Positions 19,751 to 25,960 of a stretch of 28,835 nt of DNA are shown piece by piece. This stretch comes from CAJBIL01 sp044359525. GTDB lineage: Bacteria; Pseudomonadota; Gammaproteobacteria; Burkholderiales; Rhodocyclaceae. The position numbers and the translations under genes were made by a program. Within the stretch, counting starts at the first letter, position 1. Each line of letters begins with the position of its first letter. A model generated the notes under the pieces. The model saw nothing but the letters and a program-made list of their open reading frames with translations, was not told the DNA's origin and searched no databases. Location of the stretch: NCBI GenBank assembly GCA_044359525.1, contig JBIKLY010000041.1, positions 1 to 28,835 of the forward strand. Direction: 5' to 3'.

Positions 19751-20114
19751 GGGGGCGACCTGGCTTCGACGTGGGTTGCAAAGCAGAGCAGGGCATACCG
19801 AGGACCAGTCACCTCGTAAATCCATCTGGAAACTACTAAACGCAAACGACGAGCGTTTCGCTCTAGCCGCCTAGGCGGTTGGACCGCTGGACTGATCGGT
19901 CTCTGGGTCAGGTGAGGCAACTCACATCAGCGTCATTTACAGAGGCTCGCCCTTGCCAGGGTTACTTTGGCAAGGGCTAAAACCAAGGTAACTCGCCTGA
20001 AGCAAGCCTGTTCGGCCGGCGTGCAAAGGTTAAAACCCAATTGACCGGACTAAGTATGTAGAACTGCCTGTAGAGGACTTGCGGACGGGGGTTCGATCCC
20101 CCCCGCCTCCACCA
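19751..20114 (+). ncRNA. ssrA: tmRNA (transfer-messenger RNA)
   Basis: One-piece tmRNA of about 364 nt that frees stalled ribosomes with SmpB and tags the protein for degradation. The 5' end GGGGGCGACCTGGCTTCGACG and the 3' end GGTTCGATCCCCCCCGCCTCC-ACCA pair into a 7-bp acceptor stem. The third pair is G-U, as in alanine tRNA. CCA is encoded. The tag frame runs from GCA at 19842 to the TAG at 19872-19874 and reads ANDERFALAA, the form usual for betaproteobacteria. The short open frame antisense to its 3' half is not a gene. A terminator follows directly. Confidence 0.98.
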
Positions 20115-20120
20115 ATATTT

Positions 20121-20150
20121 AAAGACCGGGCTAATCCCCGGTCTTTTTTT
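20121..20150 (+). terminator. Terminator of ssrA
   Basis: AAAGACCGGG (20121-20130) pairs with CCCGGTCTTT (20137-20146), a 10-bp stem with a 6-base loop, followed by a T run to 20150. It starts 6 bases after the encoded CCA end of the tmRNA. Confidence 0.93.
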
Positions 20151-20229
20151 GTCCGAAAATGCACATGCATCACCCGACGCCGGAACGATTGATCCGGCGA
20201 TAAAATCATCATTTTTTCGAGACTGCCCC

Positions 20230-21129
20230 ATGTGGTTCAAAAACCTACAGATCTACCGCCTGCCGAAAAACTGGGCCAGCGACACCAGCAAGCTGCTTGA
20301 ACAGCTCTCCCACCTGACGCTGCAAGCGTGTAGCGCGAGCGATGCGCAGAGCATCGGCTGGGTGCCGCCGTGCGCTGACGGTGCGTTGGTGCATGCCGTG
20401 AATAATCAATGGCTGCTCGCCCTCGGCGCCGAGCAGAAGCTGCTGCCGGCGTCGGTGGTCAAGCAGTTTGCCGACGACAAGGCGAAAGAAATCGCCGAGG
20501 CCGAAGGACGCAAGGTCGGCCGCAAGGAAATGCGCGAGCTGCGCGAACAGATGACGCTCGAACTGCTGCCGCGTGCCTTCATCCGCCGGCGCAGCACCTT
20601 TGGCTGGATCGACCCGATCAACGGCTGGCTGGTGATCGACGCCGCCGCACCGGCCAAGGCCGAGGAGTTTCTTGAGCATTTGCGCAAATCGGTCGAAGGC
20701 CTGCCGGCCAGGCTGGTCAAGGTCACGCAGTCGCCGTCGGCGGCGATGACCGGCTGGGTGGCGGGCGGCGAAGCGCCGGCGCACTTCACGATCGACCAGG
20801 ATCTCGAATTGCGTTCGGCGGAAAAAGCCACCGTGCGCTACGTCAAGCACCCGCTTGAGGGCGAAGAGATCCGTCAGCACATCGCTGCCGGCAAGGTGGT
20901 GACGCGCCTGGCGATGACCTGGGGCGACCGCATTTCCTTCGTGCTCAACGAAAACCTGCAGATCAAGCGCCTCACCTTCCTCGACATCCTCAAGGAGCAG
21001 GCCGACAGCCAGGCCGAGAACGCCGACGAGCGTTTCGACCTCGATTTCGTGCTGATGACCGGCGAAGTCGCGCGCCTGCTCGACGACGTGATCGACGCGC
21101 TGGGCGGCGAACTGGCAACGGACGCCTGA
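20230..21129 (+). CDS. rdgC: Recombination-associated protein RdgC
   Basis: DNA-binding ring-forming protein that modulates RecA action. The 299-aa product (E. coli about 303) begins MWFKNLQIYRL and has IGWVPP near residue 40. It continues with ALGAEQKLLPASVV, GRKVGRKEMRELREQ and FGWIDPINGWLVIDA, all characteristic of the family. The start at MWFKNL was preferred over a 27-codon upstream extension that runs into the ssrA terminator; no clear SD is present. It is a lone gene after ssrA, 11 bases ahead of a GIY-YIG gene on the same strand. Confidence 0.96.
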   Translation: MWFKNLQIYRLPKNWASDTSKLLEQLSHLTLQACSASDAQSIGWVPPCADGALVHAVNNQWLLALGAEQKLLPASVVKQFADDKAKEIAEAEGRKVGRKEMRELREQMTLELLPRAFIRRRSTFGWIDPINGWLVIDAAAPAKAEEFLEHLRKSVEGLPARLVKVTQSPSAAMTGWVAGGEAPAHFTIDQDLELRSAEKATVRYVKHPLEGEEIRQHIAAGKVVTRLAMTWGDRISFVLNENLQIKRLTFLDILKEQADSQAENADERFDLDFVLMTGEVARLLDDVIDALGGELATDA

Positions 21130-21140
21130 GCACCACCCGC

Positions 21141-21461
21141 ATGAGCGTGGCGGCGGAAGAATCGGGGAAAGCCACGCGCGCCGGCGCGTGGACGCTGTAC
21201 CTGATCGAATGCGTTGATGGCAGCATCTACACTGGCATCGCCGTCGACGTCGCGGCGCGCTACGCCGCGCACGCCGCCGGCAAGGGCGCTCGCTACACGC
21301 GCATGCACCCACCGGCGCGGCTGCTGGCAACGATCGCCTATCCCGATCATTCGAGCGCGCTGAAGGCCGAATATCAGGTCAAGCAACTGACCGCCGCAGC
21401 AAAACGCGCATTTGTTTCAGAACGCCCCACCCGCCCAAGCGAAGAGCCAAGTACCCCATGA
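21141..21461 (+). CDS. GIY-YIG nuclease-superfamily protein (UPF0213/YhbQ-like)
   Basis: Small single-domain protein of 106 aa. The GIY-YIG core is visible: LYLIEC (19-24), SIYTGIA (28-34), Arg40 in VDVAARY, and Glu77 in ALKAEYQVK, which align with the catalytic Tyr, Arg and Glu pattern of the superfamily. The N-terminal 15 residues and the Pro-rich tail are variable. Members such as YhbQ have been linked to DNA repair, but the role of this protein is unknown. The ATG has no strong SD. The stop overlaps the next gene by four bases (ATGA), coupling it to a RIO kinase. Confidence 0.88.
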   Translation: MSVAAEESGKATRAGAWTLYLIECVDGSIYTGIAVDVAARYAAHAAGKGARYTRMHPPARLLATIAYPDHSSALKAEYQVKQLTAAAKRAFVSERPTRPSEEPSTP

Positions 21462-22303
21462 AGACCCCGAAAAGACTTGCCGGACTCGTCGAAGAAGGCC
21501 TCGTCGACGAGGTCATCGGCCAGCTGATGAGCGGCAAGGAAGCGACCGTCTATATCGTCCGTTGCGGCGATGCGATCCGCTGCGCCAAGGTGTACAAGGA
21601 AGCCAACCAGCGCAGCTTCCGCAAGGCCGCCTCGTACCAGGAAGGGCGCAAGGTCAAGAACAGCCGGCAGGCGCGCGCCATGGAAAAAGGCAGCAGCTAC
21701 GGGCGCAAGATGCAGGAAGAAACCTGGCAGAACGCCGAGGTCGACGCGCTATACCGCCTGGCCGCCGCCGGCGTGCGCGTGCCTCAGCCGCATCTCTGCT
21801 TCGAGGGCGTGCTGCTGATGGATCTGGTGGTCGACGCCGAGGGCAACGCCGCGCCACGCCTCAACGACGTCGAACTCTCCGAGGAACTGGCGCTCGAATA
21901 TCACGCCATGCTGGTCAACCAGGTCGTGCGCATGCTCTGCGCCGGCCTCATCCACGGCGACCTCTCCGAGTACAACATCCTGGTCGACGCCGGCGGGCCG
22001 GTGATCATCGACCTGCCGCAGGCGATCGACGCGGCGGGCAACAGCAACGCCGCCGAAATGCTCGAACGCGACGTGCTCAACCTGCGCAGCTACTTCAGCG
22101 CCTTCGCACCGAGCCTCAAGGACAGCCAGTACGGCAAGGAAATCTGGGGGCACTACGAAAGCGGCCTGCTCACCCCGGACTTGGTGCTGACCGGCCAGGT
22201 CGCGCTCGACGAACATCTGGCCGACGTTGAGGCAGTGTTATTGCAGGTGGAACTGGCGATCAAGGAAGATGAGATTCGCCGCATGTGCCGGGATCAGGAA
22301 TAA
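21458..22303 (+). CDS. RIO1-type atypical serine kinase
   Basis: Protein of 281 aa with an atypical kinase fold. Visible are the flexible nucleotide loop MSGKEATVYI (24-33), catalytic-subdomain Lys44 in CAKVYKEA, and the long flexible stretch 50-90 with many Lys/Arg and Gln. The catalytic loop HGDLSEYN (166-173, Asp168) and metal-binding Asp185 in IIDLPQ are also present. In RIO1 proteins of archaea and eukaryotes this fold acts in 40S ribosome maturation; bacterial members are much less studied and the substrate here is unknown. The start overlaps the GIY-YIG stop. Confidence 0.9.
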   Translation: MKTPKRLAGLVEEGLVDEVIGQLMSGKEATVYIVRCGDAIRCAKVYKEANQRSFRKAASYQEGRKVKNSRQARAMEKGSSYGRKMQEETWQNAEVDALYRLAAAGVRVPQPHLCFEGVLLMDLVVDAEGNAAPRLNDVELSEELALEYHAMLVNQVVRMLCAGLIHGDLSEYNILVDAGGPVIIDLPQAIDAAGNSNAAEMLERDVLNLRSYFSAFAPSLKDSQYGKEIWGHYESGLLTPDLVLTGQVALDEHLADVEAVLLQVELAIKEDEIRRMCRDQE

Positions 22304-22413
22304 AGACATGAATAGGTGTTCTAAAATTCGATATACCTGAAGAATGCCGTATTCATTGACCTGGCGAGAATATGATGCGATAGAACGCCATTCCAAGCGC
22401 CTTGCAGGGCAGG

Positions 22414-22764
22414 TCACTTCACAATCGGCGCGTTGCGCCCCGAATACTGGTCGCTCATGCGCAAGGCGGCGTCGGTAAATTGGCCGAGTGGCTTTTCGCT
22501 ACAAAACCGTTGCACGTAAAGCTCGACTGTTGCGCTCGACACCACCGAAATCTGCTGGCCTTGATTAGCGTAATTGTGCCCGCTCAAAAACCCGCGCACC
22601 CACGCAACGTAGGCTTTGCGCTGCTCGACATCATCCTTTGATTTCAGCCAGGCCTGGCACGACATATCCTCAAAACCCAAAACCTTGAGCGGTGCCGCCC
22701 CCGCACTCGCCGGGGCGAGCACCACAAGCAGTAAAGCAACTGCCAACAGCGTCTTCCGCAACAT
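22414..22764 (-). CDS. Small exported protein of unknown function (two-Cys, Rap1a/HdeA-like pattern)
   Basis: Product of 116 aa with a clear signal peptide (hydrophobic 6-19, cleavage near AGA-AP at 24-25). The mature part has two Cys (C36, C88) likely to form a disulfide, a helical core WLKSKDDVEQRKAYVAWVRG, and SGHNYANQG. The spacing resembles small periplasmic Rap1a- or HdeA-like families, but this is only a pattern impression. The ATG at 22764 has AGGAG 6 bases upstream; an adjacent TTG was rejected because its spacing is too short. It lies 37 bases after the CapA gene and probably belongs to the same operon. Confidence 0.75.
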   Translation of the reverse strand: MLRKTLLAVALLLVVLAPASAGAAPLKVLGFEDMSCQAWLKSKDDVEQRKAYVAWVRGFLSGHNYANQGQQISVVSSATVELYVQRFCSEKPLGQFTDAALRMSDQYSGRNAPIVK

Positions 22765-22801
22765 CAAATTCTCCTAAAACGACATTCCAACACGCCCGCC
22801 T

Positions 22802-23764
22802 TTACGGATTGGCGCACATCCGCACTTTTGTTTCTCCGGCCTTGCCGCAAGGCGTTAATTCGCCCGCCACCGGGTAGGGCGTACCCTCCTCGTCCATCTG
22901 CGCCGCCCGTGTCTCCCACGCCACCATGCCTTTTCGATTCAGCGTCAGGCGCAACAGCCAGCCTCGCTTGGCGGCGGGCAGTTCAAAGCCGTCGAAAACG
23001 AAATTGCCGAGGCTATAAACAATCAGCTTACCGCGATAATATTCCGCGCCCTGCGTCACATGCGGATGGCCGCCCACCACCACATCGGCGCCGGCATCAA
23101 TCATCGTGCGCGCCAGTTGCCGCTGGCGCTCGCTTGGGTCCGGCTCTCGCTCCCAGCCCCAATGCATGAACGGAATCACCAGATCCGCCCCCGCCGCGCG
23201 CGCCGCACGGATATCGCTCACCACCTGACTGTCCTCGCTCCACGCAATCCCCGGTCGATCGGCCCCCGCCTCAAACGAGCGTGGTTTGAATTCGTTATAA
23301 CTCAACACGGCAATGCGCAACCCCTGCCGCTCAACCCACAACGGGGCGTGCGCGTGTGCCAGATCAAGCCCACCGCCAAAATGCGCGATACCCGCCTGAT
23401 CGAGATGCCGCAAGGTTTCAAGAAAAGCCGCCTTGCCATAATCGCCCGAATGATTGTTGGCCACAGCCAGCGCATCAAAGCGCCCCTTGAGCAAGGGCAA
23501 CACGCGCGGATCAGCACGGAACGAAAAAATCTTGTTATCGAGCGGCTTGCCCACAGTGGCAATCGGGCACTCCAGATTGCCAATCGTAAAATCCGCATCG
23601 CGCAACTGCGCCGCAAACGGCGCCAGCGGGTCACGCCCCGAAGCAATCACCTTACCCGGTCCGTCGTCGAGCATCACATCGCCAACAAAAACGAGACGTA
23701 CCTGATCGGCCTGTGCAGTCCAAAACAAACACAGCGCACAGAGCAAAAACAGAAATCGCTTCAT
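22802..23764 (-). CDS. CapA-family exported metallophosphatase-like protein
   Basis: Product of 320 aa with a signal peptide (cleavage near TAQA at 16-19) and a PGA_cap/metallophosphatase domain. Seen motifs are FVGDVMLDD (27-34), GNLECPI (62-68), VANNHSGDYG (101-110), MHWGWE, and GGHPHV near the C-terminal third. In Bacillus CapA the family is needed for poly-gamma-glutamate capsule, but many proteobacterial members stand alone without capsule genes, as here. The function is therefore unknown. The ATG overlaps the stop of the upstream 141-aa gene (ATGA), so the two are coupled. Confidence 0.88.
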   Translation of the reverse strand: MKRFLFLLCALCLFWTAQADQVRLVFVGDVMLDDGPGKVIASGRDPLAPFAAQLRDADFTIGNLECPIATVGKPLDNKIFSFRADPRVLPLLKGRFDALAVANNHSGDYGKAAFLETLRHLDQAGIAHFGGGLDLAHAHAPLWVERQGLRIAVLSYNEFKPRSFEAGADRPGIAWSEDSQVVSDIRAARAAGADLVIPFMHWGWEREPDPSERQRQLARTMIDAGADVVVGGHPHVTQGAEYYRGKLIVYSLGNFVFDGFELPAAKRGWLLRLTLNRKGMVAWETRAAQMDEEGTPYPVAGELTPCGKAGETKVRMCANP

Positions 23765-24186
23765 GGCGCCTCCCGTTTGGCAGGTTTTGATGATTTTTCC
23801 AGCCCGCACCAATACTGCAACTCCCCGTCACGCACCGGCTCATGCACAAAATGCAGCCCGGTAAAACCATAAGGCGCAACATTCCGCATCACCTGCGAAT
23901 ATGGGTAAGTCGCCTGATGAATCAGCGCCGGCCCGGACTCAAGATCAGCATAGGTATACACCTTGACCGACGCCAGATCCGCCGGCTGGCGCTGGAAAAC
24001 AACCCGAAAATGAAAGTACGAGCCCACCGCAATCCCTTGCACGGCATAAGGCGACGACACCGGCAACGCCACCAGCTGCCGTGTTTCGCCGCCATAGGTG
24101 TAATGGCACACCACCTGCGAGGCATGGCCGGCAACCGGCAGCAAGGCCAACCCGAAACAGCAAACAAAAGACCGCAAAAGAAACAT
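23761..24186 (-). CDS. Exported protein of unknown function, first gene of the CapA cluster
   Basis: Product of 141 aa with a signal peptide (about 1-23, ending GHAS). The mature part is beta-rich with two Cys (C27 and C127) probably bridged, and has YGGETRQL, GSYFHFRVVFQ and PYGFTGLHFVHEP. No family was recognised. The start at MFLLRSFVCC was chosen because AGGAG stands 9 bases upstream; an 11-codon extension is open but unlikely. It is directly followed by and overlaps the CapA-like gene, and a good promoter lies upstream at 24229-24257. Confidence 0.8.
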   Translation of the reverse strand: MFLLRSFVCCFGLALLPVAGHASQVVCHYTYGGETRQLVALPVSSPYAVQGIAVGSYFHFRVVFQRQPADLASVKVYTYADLESGPALIHQATYPYSQVMRNVAPYGFTGLHFVHEPVRDGELQYWCGLEKSSKPAKREAP

Positions 24187-24228
24187 CAAAGCGCACTCCT
24201 GAAAAAACGCCAAAGACACAGGGTCACC

Positions 24229-24257
24229 AGTATGTCGCCGCTTCGGTGGGCTGGCAA
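24229..24257 (-). promoter_or_regulatory. Sigma-70-type promoter of the CapA cluster
   Basis: On the minus strand TTGCCA (24257-24252; 5 of 6 to consensus), a 17-base spacer and CATACT (24234-24229; 4 of 6) precede the 141-aa gene by about 40 bases. Confidence 0.6.
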
Positions 24258-24356
24258 ATAGACGCGGTGTTCAGGGGGTGATGATTGGTGAGCGGTCAGG
24301 CTGTGGTCGTCGGGATTCGACCCCGATGAAGTAGTTCAATCTCTTGAGAAACAGCT

Positions 24357-24431
24357 GCTCAACGTAGAAGTCAGGGGCGCTGCACGGCTTTATCGCGCAG
24401 CGCCCAGCGACTGAAAGGAGCGAGGTTGAGC
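24357..24431 (-). repeat. Palindromic integron attC-like element downstream of HNH gene
   Basis: A 75-nt imperfect palindrome beginning 22 bases after the HNH stop codon. The outer arms GCTCAAC (24357-24363) and GTTGAGC (24425-24431) are perfect complements and fit the attC core patterns RYYYAAC and GTTRRRY. Inside are TCAG/CTGA (24371-24374, 24411-24414) and the perfect 9-bp stem GGGCGCTGC/GCAGCGCCC (24375-24383, 24397-24405) around a 13-base loop. Unpaired spacers of 7 and 10 bases separate the outer and inner arms, as in folded attC sites. No T run follows, so it is not a normal terminator. The rest of 24187-24453 holds the CapA-cluster promoter and a short TCGGG/CCCGA stem near 24310, and nothing else I can name. 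Confidence 0.45.
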
Positions 24432-24453
24432 GCCGGGTAGCGAAGCTGGTGAT

Positions 24454-25008
24454 TCAAAGCGCATAAGTTACCTTGTTTTCTTTGACGATGACCTTGCCTG
24501 TTGATTGCAATTGCTGGAGCAATGAAGCCAACTCTGTTTTGGACACACCTTTGGGGAAAAGCGAGGCAATAGTGCTTGTAAGTGTCTTGAGGCTGCGTGG
24601 CTTGGAATTACCTCGCTGCTTCAGATTGGCGACAACGAAAGCAATCTTGTCGTCTTTGATTTTGACGACGGCTGGCGCTTTGGGTGGGGCTTTAGGTTTG
24701 GCTTGAGGCGTGACGGCAGCCAGAGCCTTCGATGGAGTAGCGGTTTTGACAGAACCCGCACCGTTCGGGCATTTGAACTGCCCTTTTTGATTGAGAACAA
24801 CCTGAAATTTCTCTTTGAGTGACATGCTACCGAGCAATGCATTGACTGACTTGCAGCACGCGACGCAGTTTTCGTCGTTGTTGCTCCCACCATTAGAGCT
24901 AGCGAACAAATGTTCAACGCTTGCCTCAGCCTTCGGCAACGGTTGCTTGCAGAAGAAGCACAGCCCCCCTTGGACAAACATCAAGCGGTCAAGTGGTTTC
25001 GTAGGCAT
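24454..25008 (-). CDS. HNH-type endonuclease-like protein with C-terminal winged-helix-like domain
   Basis: Product of 184 aa. The N-terminal HNH/treble-clef motif has CFFC (C17, C20), Glu32-His33 in EHLFASSNGG, Asn47-Cys48 and C51/C52 in DENCVACC, and Asn56 in the third position, giving an HNN variant. A Lys/Pro/Ala-rich linker (about 88-118) leads to a C-terminal domain (120-184) shaped like a winged helix (GVSKTELASLLQQLQSTGKV followed by a beta hairpin). Base composition is visibly more A/T-rich than the flanks, suggesting transfer. It sits between two attC-like signals. Substrate unknown; a nuclease role is inferred from the motif. Confidence 0.72.
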   Translation of the reverse strand: MPTKPLDRLMFVQGGLCFFCKQPLPKAEASVEHLFASSNGGSNNDENCVACCKSVNALLGSMSLKEKFQVVLNQKGQFKCPNGAGSVKTATPSKALAAVTPQAKPKAPPKAPAVVKIKDDKIAFVVANLKQRGNSKPRSLKTLTSTIASLFPKGVSKTELASLLQQLQSTGKVIVKENKVTYAL

Positions 25009-25012
25009 AAGC

Positions 25013-25031
25013 TTCTAACGCAAAAATCAGG
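25013..25031 (-). repeat. attC-like right half site upstream of HNH gene
   Basis: On the minus strand CCTGATTTTTGCGTTAGAA ends 4 bases before the HNH ATG. It matches the equivalent end of the downstream palindrome (24375-24357) at 12 of 19 positions, and all but one of the differences are transitions. CGTTAGAA fits GTTRRRY except for the last base. A clear left half was not found. Confidence 0.3.
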
Positions 25032-25111
25032 AACGGCGAACCGGCACGTTGAATAATAGCGCTCCAGCATACACCGAGAAAGCGCGAATGTCCGAGGGGG
25101 ATGCTGGCAGC

Positions 25112-25129
25112 AAAAAAGCTCACTGCTTT
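25112..25129 (-). terminator. Weak terminator candidate after mazF
   Basis: On the minus strand AAAGC (25129-25125), loop AGTGA and GCTTT (25119-25115) are followed by more T. The stem is short with only two G-C pairs. It lies about 40 bases after the mazF stop. Confidence 0.3.
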
Positions 25130-25168
25130 CCGGTTCCAAATAACGCAGGAAACTCTACCTTCTCCGAA

Positions 25169-25513
25169 TCAATGGATTATCAGCAGCGCCTTTATTTTGG
25201 CGCGAACGTGCATCATCACTTCAGCAGATACCGTGGCTTTTTTCTTCGCATGCCGCACTTTCCAGTCCAATGATTTGACCTGATCGGAGAGCACTGCGCT
25301 CGCCACGCCACTTACCTCAGTCAGCACTTCGAACGGATGCCCCTTGATTTTGGTACTCATCGGGCAGCAGACCATCAACCCAGTTTTGCCGTTGTAGCTT
25401 GCCGGGCTGATGACCAATGCGGGTCGGTGGCCGGCCTGCTCATGGCCGGCTTGTGGGTCAAACTCCAGCCAAACAACATCACCCGTCTCGGGGATATAAC
25501 CGCGAGTTCTCAT
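25169..25513 (-). CDS. mazF: MazF-type mRNA interferase toxin
   Basis: Sequence-specific endoribonuclease toxin of 114 aa that cuts mRNA when the antitoxin is lost. It closely resembles E. coli MazF: GDVVWLEFDPQAGHEQAGHRPALV (Arg30 aligns with catalytic Arg29), CPMSTKIKGHPFEV (Ser53 at the position of Thr52) and LSDQVKSLDWKVR. The ATG at 25513 shares its A with the mazE stop (TGATG), so the toxin is translated only after mazE. A TTG one codon earlier was rejected. The locus lies in an A/T-richer stretch beside a possible gene cassette, consistent with mobility. Confidence 0.94.
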   Translation of the reverse strand: MRTRGYIPETGDVVWLEFDPQAGHEQAGHRPALVISPASYNGKTGLMVCCPMSTKIKGHPFEVLTEVSGVASAVLSDQVKSLDWKVRHAKKKATVSAEVMMHVRAKIKALLIIH

Positions 25514-25755
25514 CAAAGCGCTTCCTTGCCGACCGGGCTGCCAAAACTTACCTCACTGTGAGCGTTTTTGTCCGTGATACCACTCAGCAGTTGCTCAAGG
25601 CTATATTCGACCGTATCAGAGGGCTCAATCACAATCCGCCCGCGGGTTACGCTGATATTAACTTTTTGCTCAAGGCTGAAATCAGCTTCCTTGATAACAG
25701 CAACGGGCAAACGTAGCGCGGGGCTATTGCCCCACTTACGGATAACAGCTTCCAC
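25513..25755 (-). CDS. mazE: MazE-type antitoxin
   Basis: Product of 80 aa with an N-terminal AbrB/MazE swapped-hairpin DNA-binding domain (VIRKWGNSPALRLPVAVI, 4-21; INISVTRGRIVIEP-like strand region to residue 45) and an acidic C-terminal tail that should wrap the toxin. The start is GTG at 25755, supported by AAGGAG 7 bases upstream. It overlaps mazF by one base. It probably represses its own promoter, where a perfect palindrome covers the -10 hexamer. Confidence 0.92.
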   Translation of the reverse strand: MEAVIRKWGNSPALRLPVAVIKEADFSLEQKVNISVTRGRIVIEPSDTVEYSLEQLLSGITDKNAHSEVSFGSPVGKEAL

Positions 25756-25779
25756 AATAAATCTCCTTCACAATATGTT

Positions 25780-25813
25780 TCTACATTGTAGATACGCACC
25801 GGGCGCAATTCAA
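25780..25813 (-). promoter_or_regulatory. mazEF promoter with palindromic operator over the -10
   Basis: On the minus strand TTGAAT (25813-25808), an exact 17-base spacer and TACAAT (25790-25785; 5 of 6 to consensus) form a sigma-70 promoter about 30 bases upstream of the mazE GTG. The palindrome TCTACA-T-TGTAGA (25780-25792) contains the whole -10, so MazE or MazEF binding there would block RNA polymerase. Confidence 0.7.
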
Positions 25814-25960
25814 GATGTTTTGCTTGATAGCGATAGTGCAGATAGCCTTTACCACATACCAAATCCCGGCAGTTTCCTCTGAATCAGCCTGCGATTAAGC
25901 CTTCGGGCAGCACCTTCTGGCGTAAACTACGCGTCTGTCGAGAATACGAAAGAAGCTGTC

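Noticed and set aside
19977..20240. Open frame antisense to the 3' half of the tmRNA (contains GGSNPRPQ)
   Set aside because: This is the usual spurious translation of the T-arm and acceptor sequence of ssrA; no gene there.
20121..22303. Genomic island integrated at the ssrA 3' end
   Set aside because: ssrA ends normally, its terminator is intact, no integrase or repeated CCA-end fragment follows, and rdgC is next.
24305..24330. T-arm-like sequence GGGATTCGACCCC suggesting a tRNA gene or fragment
   Set aside because: The 5-bp stem leaves a loop in the wrong register for a T loop, and no acceptor, D or anticodon arm lies around it.
25064..25107. CCAGCAT/ATGCTGG inverted repeat upstream of the HNH gene as the missing half of an attC site
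   Set aside because: The arms are 7 bp with a 30-base loop and do not line up with the half site at 25013-25031.
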